64,000 bases of DNA, taken from the NCBI RefSeq assembly GCF_024362695.1, contig NC_065407.1:5270001-5334000 (forward strand), given 5' to 3'. Positions 58,273-64,000 of the stretch are shown piece after piece. A program made the translations under genes and the position numbers. The notes beneath the pieces were generated by a model, which was given only the letters and a program-made list of their open reading frames with translations, did no database searches and was not told the DNA's origin. Source of the DNA: Pectinophora gossypiella. Lineage: Eukaryota; Arthropoda; Insecta; Lepidoptera; Gelechiidae. Positions within the stretch are counted from its first letter, which is position 1, and every line of letters begins with the position of its first letter.

Positions 58273-58495
58273 ACGGGGTGTAAGTGTAGCGAAAACTGAG
58301 GGGAATGATTCACTTCATTATTCTGAGTTAATATCAAGTGGAATTTTCCTCGGCAAAAGTATAGAATTGAAAATAATTTAAAAAAACACAAAAAAGAACA
58401 TGAATTTTGCTACTGAAAATTCCACATGATATTAACTCAGAATCATGGTATGAATCACCCCCTCAGTTTTCGCTACGATGTCACTAACAATCTGT
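58273..58495. mobile_element. Palindromic MITE family P copy, tandem neighbour
   Basis: GGGGTGTAAGTGTAGCGAAAA to CGCTACGATGTCACTAACAA. As at 46.9-47.4 kb, two P elements lie about 35 bases apart. Confidence 0.8.
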
Positions 58496-58559
58496 ATACT
58501 CATTACACAAAGTAAAGATCCACAGTAATAAAAAATAAAATCGACTTTTACTTACTATA

Positions 58560-58690
58560 TTATGTATATTATAAATGCCATTCAAGCATCGCGGCATCTA
58601 CAATGCCAGTCGTGCGGCCGCTACTGTCGCTCTCGCATTGGACTTTACAGCCATTTTAAAAGTTGCCAGAGAAACGCTGTTTGAATCATC
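58560..58690 (-). promoter_or_regulatory. CpG-richer block, possible upstream exon of the transporter
   Basis: GCATCGCGGC and CGTGCGGCCGCTACTGTCGC stand out from AT-rich flanks. On the minus strand the block is followed by ATAGTAAGTAAAAG, a fair splice donor. It could be a 5' UTR exon of the transporter, whose exon 1 has an acceptor at 54077, but nothing proves it. Confidence 0.15.
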
Positions 58691-58791
58691 TGATAAAGAT
58701 GTAAAGGCCTGAGATGATGAAATGCCATTCATTACATAATATAAGCTCATGACTATATGTCCATCTCCCCTTTATTCCCCTAGCCCATCAC

Positions 58792-59070
58792 ATGAAGACG
58801 TATCACACTTATAATGATAATATGCAGTTGAACGGTTCCTATATTTTCTCTAACGTCCACTGTTTATCTTTCCTTATACTTCTTTTTTTTCAATTTTATG
58901 TAAATCTAAATGTGATCCCAACGGTAAATAACTATAAGGAAAATGATACAGAACTGAACAACAACATTCTTAAACATCCGAAAGTCGAGTCACATAATAA
59001 ATGCCACGATATTTGCTTTGTGAGATCATTTACCCTTTTTCGAGCTATTTTAGTTCCGAGACAAAAATAA
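58792..59070 (+). other. 92-codon open frame with signal-like segment, unassigned
   Basis: Starts MKTYHTYND, has a hydrophobic run LSFLILLFFQFYV at about residues 30-42 and two cysteines close together (KCHDIC). It matches no repeat in the window and no family known to me. Translation of T-rich DNA easily gives such runs, so coding status is doubtful. Confidence 0.15.
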
Positions 59071-59711
59071 CTGGCTTATAAAAGAAGGATTTGTTTTTTG
59101 TCGCTGTTTATTGCACCTTTTAAGAACAAAGGAATAAAAATAAACATCTGTTTTCCTCTGTTTACCACTCTTCAGTAATTTCCTACACCTAAAAGTGAAG
59201 TGGTTATTAGGTATATACAAATACCCTTATTCTTTTTTGAAGTCGGTTAAAAATAACACTGTCTTAAATTAAATGTTTTCGCCAATTTATACAAAAGTAC
59301 AAAACCTTTTCTCCATACAGTAAGGATACGAGAACAAATAATGTTTACTTAGTATATTTTAGACTTCTAAACTCAACAACTAACGTTGTAGATGTTGAAG
59401 CGGGTTTTGTCCTGTGAATGAGTAAGTAAGTAAATAGTTTGTATTTCTTTAGAAGTACCTAAGAAGTGACTTTTGGTTTATATCGGTAACTTTTTTGTCA
59501 GCGGCGGCCATATTGGCGACTTCGCTGATTGCAAGTCGGAAAACTAATGATAAGCACGTAATTTACGCAAGTCGTCCACATGTTGCCGAAATGATTCTTT
59601 TTATATACCTAAGCCGCCAGGCTTTGGTGAATACTTATTGCTCTTTATACATTTGTGCGGGTTACATTATGAACATACCCGTTTAATAACATCTCTGCTG
59701 GCATCTTCTTT

Positions 59712-59930
59712 TTATTTATTGTAGATTTGCCGCAGATGGCATTAAGTGGTTGGCCAGAGGGAATTGGTTGCGCAGAGGGCTTTCACCCGGTACTTTTAAG
59801 ACAACAGGCTTGAGGGTGCCCGGTTGGGCGCGAGCCGTGGCTCAGGGCGTCGTCTGAGAGAATTATATTTGGAATGATTAATCGACCCAGTGAGTCGATA
59901 GCGATAAGCGCTGACTGAGAGAAATTGGGA
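59712..59930 (-). mobile_element. Dispersed repeat family 1, diverged copy
   Basis: Matches the family from TTATTGTAGATTTGCCGCAG to GCGATAAGCGCTGACTGAG with many substitutions. The dyad is partly lost (TCGACCCAGTGAGTCGA). Met frames on both strands that overlap its upper end are not supported as genes. Confidence 0.6.
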
Positions 59931-60207
59931 GCAAAGAAAAGACTAAAGAGACACGGAGCTAAAGGCTTTATAAGAGAAACCAGAATCCATAAAAAGAGCG
60001 TTGCGGCTGTTTTGGCGACCATGATGTCTGGCTCACACACTCACTTAGTAGAGATAATAAGCACGCAATTTTGTGTGCATTATTATGTTATTATTCGGAA
60101 CTGGTATTTGGACTGTGTACAGTGAACCGGTATTTGCAAGGTGGTCGAGACACCCAAATACAGTTCAATGCACTATGTTTTTGCTATATGTAACTTCATC
60201 TTTATAA

Positions 60208-60554
60208 CTAGCTTTTAACCGCCACTTCGCTCGCGTTAAATTTGGGGTAGAACGGTTCTCTTTTCCTGTGAAAATAATGCACGGATTTTTTTTTGTTAGT
60301 CACAAAATTAAATAGTCCGCATGCAAATTTTAAGTTTTCTACATTTAGAATTGCCGAGTGCTCCATACAAACTACCACCACTTTTTAGGAAATAAGGGGA
60401 TGAGAAAGAGACATAAAGTAGCCTATGCCACTCTCCATCCCTTCAACTGTGTTCGCTTAAAAATCGCGTTAATTTGTCGCTTAGTTTTGCTGTGCAAGAC
60501 GGACAAACAAACAGACAGACACACACACTTTCCCATTTATAATATTAGTAATGA
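60208..60554 (-). mobile_element. Non-autonomous Helitron, 347 bp
   Basis: On the minus strand it starts TCATTACTAATATTATAAAT after A, has a GTGTGTCTGTCTGTTTGTTT run, and ends AACGCGAGCGAAGTGGCGGT TAAAAGCTAG before T. Same family as 13894-14392. Confidence 0.85.
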
Positions 60555-60655
60555 TAACACTTCATAGTACTTCTTATTTTTTTATTGCCTCTTGGTGATG
60601 CCTGATGCTACACCGACAAAAGAATGATGTTGGGTGATTCATATAGGTATAGTAC

Positions 60656-60904
60656 CTACGCCACGCAGCGGTTAACGCGCTCGGCTTGCGATTGTTGAAG
60701 TTAAGCCCAGTGCGGATTGGTGGTTATTAACGACTGCTAATGCAGCCGGGACCAACGGCTTAACGTGCCTTTTGAAGCTCGGAGGAGCTCGAGATGAAAA
60801 CTTTTTCTTTTGTGGTCACCCATCCTCTGACCGGCCTTCGCGAAAGTTGCTTAACTTCAACAATCGCAGACCGAGCGCGTTTACAGCTGCGCCACCGAGC
60901 TCCT
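60656..60904. mobile_element. SINE family A with fold-back structure
   Basis: 60660-60705 is the head in plus orientation (CAGCGGTTAACGCGCTCGG, GATTGTTGAAGTTAAG). 60706-60904 is most of a second unit in minus orientation from CCCAGTGCGGATTGG to GCGCCACCGAGCTCC. Both head parts face outward, so the transcript would fold on itself. Confidence 0.8.
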
Positions 60905-61189
60905 TACTTACTAAAATAAATTTAAAAAAAAAATACCGACTATTACATTCATAGAACTTAACTGAGAATAGAATTTCGTGAACCACATTCAAATGCTAAC
61001 ATTTCAAGGTAATTAATTCTACTGTCTACTAAATCTGGTGTAGTGAATGGTCTACGATTGTACAATGTTACCAAATATAATATGTGCCGGCTGTTCGGGT
61101 GAAGTGAACAAAAGATCATTAATTTCGTCATTTAATTGGAAGGCTCCATTTGGAACGCAAAGGCTGGTGACTGTTCTCGTCGTGGTAGT

Positions 61190-61580
61190 ATGATAAATAT
61201 GACAAATTGGCGAAACATGTTGTACCTAATTTCTATACAAAATATAATAACCACCTTCCTGATACTATTAAAAATGAAACCAACGAAAATTCTTTTATAA
61301 AACAACTAAAGCTACTGCTTATCACTAAAAGCTATTACACAGTTAGTAATGAGTATATAAATGATAAATTAAAATGAATATTATTAATAACATTTTATAA
61401 ATTACTATAAACAATACTTCAAATATAAGTTCAATATTGTATCACTCCTCTCTACCAGTTGCAGTGCCCTTAACGGATCCATGTTGATACTATAACACTT
61501 ACTTCTGTATTTTTACAACACCACGATTTGTACGAACATAATATGGTCGTAATAAGAATAATATTTCTATTTCTATACTA
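61190..61580 (+). mobile_element. LINE 3' end with RT C-terminal remnant
   Basis: The plus strand reads FYTKYNNHLPDTIKNETNEN, then KQLKLLLITKSYYTVSNEYI and TGA near 61376, again the LxxYYxxxEYxND-type C-terminus of a LINE reverse transcriptase. The UTR ends in TTTCTATTTCTATA repeats. Confidence 0.65.
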
Positions 61581-61759
61581 TTTCGATTTAATTTTCTCTT
61601 TGTGAGTTTTCCTAAGTAAGTAAAATATTCATTTTCATTTTTCATAAAAATATAGAAAATATTGGTACTCTAAAAACCCCACAAAACCAATTCCTCGGTT
61701 TATCTGTGGGAGTGGAGTTCGCTTAATGTTATTATGTTTAAAATACAGTAAACTTATAG

Positions 61760-61970
61760 CTAAGAAATCTTTTGCATAAGATGTTTAAATAAAGATTTAC
61801 TGAAAATATTTATATTGCACTCCTGACGTATGTCGACCGGCAGCATGTTGTGCAGATACGTTATTCGTTTACGAAGTGTTCTGTCACCGAAGGAGTTGTT
61901 GACTCGTGGTACAACATACCTGCCCGTCGACATCGTCCGCGTACACTGGCCATGCTCAATGAGTGCTATT
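61760..61970 (-). mobile_element. LINE RT C-terminal fragment, another family
   Basis: The minus strand reads YVVPRVNNSFGDRTLRKRI, then TYLHNMLPVDIRQECNINIF, with TAG at 61762-61760. The VPRVNNSFGDRTLRKRITYLHNMLP pattern (as split above) is a common LINE C-terminal signature. No intact upstream part. Confidence 0.65.
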
Positions 61971-62104
61971 AGAAAAACAAAAATCCTTAAAGAATATTGA
62001 TTGATTTACATAAACAGCCTAAAGTGATGTCCACTATTGGGCACAGGGCATGGGAGCCCTGCAAAACGAAACGCACCAGAGACAGTATTTGTTTATGTTA
62101 AGGA

Positions 62105-62296
62105 ACACTTCATCATCATCAGCCCATTAACGTCCCCACTGCTTGGGCACGGACCTTCCCTATGTATGCTTAACGTGCCTTCCGAAGCACGGAGGTGGTT
62201 TTGGGGTCACCCATCCTATGACCGACCTTTGCGAAAGTTGCTTAACTTCAACAATCGCAGACCGAGCGCGTTTACCGCTGCGCCACCGAGATCCTC
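62105..62296 (-). mobile_element. SINE family A, minus orientation, internally deleted
   Basis: The head is at the high end (complement GATCTCGGTGGCGCAGCGGT, intact 5S-like boxes GAAGTTAAGCAAC and GGATGGGTGACC), followed by a deletion, CGGAAGGCACGTTAAGC, and the tail to CATCATCATC. The surrounding plus-strand frame 62037-62372 is not a gene. Confidence 0.8.
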
Positions 62297-62315
62297 ATAT
62301 TTCTATTACTGTTCT

Positions 62316-62590
62316 TTAATCAAATCAAATATACTTTATTGCGCAGAACTAAATTTCAACAATCAAACATAACACATGAATACAGTACAATTTGGGCTCT
62401 AAAGCAATAGCCTTTACTGTTTTTTTTACATAATATATTATTTTCATAGATATAGATTTATTTGTCTTGGATCCTTTGTATATCGCCCTAATGGTTAGCT
62501 TTTGAAGAACAAAAATGCTGTTGACATCTTTGTTCTTCAAAAGATATCGTACGCCATTAGGCTGTGGATTCAATCGTAAGGACACGGATG
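62316..62590 (-). mobile_element. LINE 3' end with RT remnant
   Basis: The minus strand contains NSIFVLQKLTIRAIYK, matching the TIFIIQKRAVRAIYK block of the reverse transcriptase at 51561-52400. It ends in CTGCGCAATAAAGTATATTTG with a GATTTGATTTG tail like the one at 35505-35545. Confidence 0.65.
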
Positions 62591-62734
62591 CAAATCTCTT
62601 GTCGGGCTCTGAATTGTTGAATTAGAATTGATTCGAATTCACGATTGGAACTTACACACTCAATTGATAAGGAAAACATAGGAACCACAGATTACGCCCG
62701 AGGATTGTGTCATGATAGGAATTTGTAATTAGGC

Positions 62735-62850
62735 AGTTTTGTTTCAGAGTTGGGTGGTTAGACTGGCAGTCGCTTCTATAAAAAAACAGACATCTTCAAG
62801 TTAGATTCGCGAACTCCATTGAAGCGGAATAACTTTAGGATGACGATGAG
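62735..62850 (+). repeat. Dispersed repeat family 4 fragment
   Basis: GTTGGGTGGTTAGACTGGCAG, TCGCTTCTATAAAAAAACAG and a TTCAAGTTAG stretch match the middle of 13490-13560 and the end of 34790-34865. Confidence 0.5.
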
Positions 62851-63334
62851 AGATATTAGAGAATTCATTTTTTTCTCTTTTTATTTTTATAGTTTCGTAA
62901 CGAAACGGGAATCTATTATTAACAGTTTATAGTAGGTTCTTACCTAGTAAAGAAGAATTTAAAAATATGTTAAACGTGCTTTGCGATACTTAAATACAAA
63001 TGCCTACTTAATATCTAATAATAAATACCTTAGTATTTACAAAACTAGTATAATAATTATTCCAACGACTCCTATTACCATAATCATGTTTATGTTTTTA
63101 TGCAAAAATTCTTATATGACTCAAAGGTGACATGAAGGTGACCCATAAGTTAATTTTGATGCAGTAGTAACTCTATACGTTTGTTTGTTGCTTCTGCAAG
63201 TTTAAACTGCAGCTGGATTAATTTAGATGAAAAGGTACTTTTCAGAGACGAAATTTGAGTGCTTTCAGCTTACCGCGATTACTGAACCCAACACAGTTGC
63301 AGGTAGAAAACTAATCATAATTTAAAAACCAAAC

Positions 63335-63505
63335 TTTCGGCATGCTACTCGTATTATGGCCGTTTTGACGTTTATCCTGCTCATCATGTTGTGCAGTTTA
63401 TAATTGTAATTAACAGAGCGAATTGCTGTACTTATATCGAGTAACATAATATTATACATCAATGTTTTATTATGTGAAAACGGCCATCATAGCATGTCGC
63501 TAGTT
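63335..63505. mobile_element. MITE with inverted CATGCTA ends
   Basis: GGCATGCTACTCGTATTATG GCCGTTTTGACG at the left and GTGAAAACGGCCATCATAGC ATGTCG at the right are inverted repeats. A partial third copy (ACCATGCTATATGATGGCCG TTTTGAC) is at 63850-63880. The remaining sequence to 64000 shows nothing recognisable. Confidence 0.65.
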
Positions 63506-64000
63506 TTTTTTTATTTATTATTTATACAAACATAATATACAGAAACACATAAACAAACAAGTGGAACAAAAACCAGAAAGGTTTGTACATACACCGTCAT
63601 AATTATCAAATTTAAACCGGTAGCACGTTAACTCTAGATGTGAGTTGCATAACATTTTAAGTTCTGACCGTGGTCTTAATTGCTTATGCAAGAAGAACGA
63701 GACGACATACGAAAAACTAAAAAAGGAGGGGTCAAGTTACGCAAGTCAAGGTTTCATTACCATTTCGTGAATCATACTTTATTTTGGGATCCGTAGGCGA
63801 AGTTGCACTAACGATACAGAGCGTCTAGTGTAAATGTTTACACTTTCATCACCATGCTATATGATGGCCGTTTTGACATAATAAAGTACTGAAATTCGCA
63901 TCGTTCATATAATAATATATTAATATGACACTTGATTAGTATTTGCTCCTTTAACATACTTAATTATTAATTAATAGGTACTAAATTTGATGACCAGGAC

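Noticed and set aside
1..64000. Endogenous virus or LTR retrotransposon
   Set aside because: No long terminal repeats, no gag, protease, integrase or envelope-like frames were seen; all reverse transcriptase remnants are of the non-LTR kind.

Overview
The window is nuclear DNA from an insect, most likely a moth or butterfly. It is AT-rich, has long introns, and is crowded with decayed transposable elements of kinds that I associate with Lepidoptera: Helitrons ending in a GACGAAGTCGCG hairpin plus CTAG, tRNA-derived SINEs, and many palindromic MITEs. No bacterial, viral or organellar gene organisation is visible.

One protein-coding gene can be reconstructed with confidence. It lies on the minus strand from 54,062 (ATG) to 32,830 (TGA) and has nine coding exons. 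The splice phases join without a break into a 490-residue protein: a proton-coupled amino acid transporter of the SLC36/PAT branch of the AAAP superfamily, of the type named 'pathetic-like' in insects. A splice-acceptor-like site just upstream of the ATG suggests that a further 5' UTR exon and the promoter lie at higher coordinates, perhaps beyond the window. A poly(A) signal lies 42 bases after the stop codon.

Layout. 1-32 kb: no recognisable host gene, only LINE 3' ends, SINEs, MITEs, one Helitron and AT-rich DNA; a CpG-richer block near 23.6-23.95 kb could be a promoter and first non-coding exon of a leftward gene. 32.8-54.1 kb: the transporter gene, with introns filled by SINEs (two with clear 10-11 bp target-site duplications and a third in intron 2), palindromic MITEs, LINE fragments, and in intron 2 a Helitron region carrying a 134-bp tandem array. 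54-64 kb: upstream flank with SINEs, MITEs, two Helitrons and the C-terminal ends of several LINE reverse transcriptases.

The most interesting material is in the repeats: a SINE family whose head joins a tRNA-like part to a 5S rRNA-like internal promoter with the 5S spacing kept; a central segment shared by SINE families with different heads and tails; three SINE copies with internal inversion; and a two-unit higher-order repeat inside a Helitron. I did not find a clearly new protein system.
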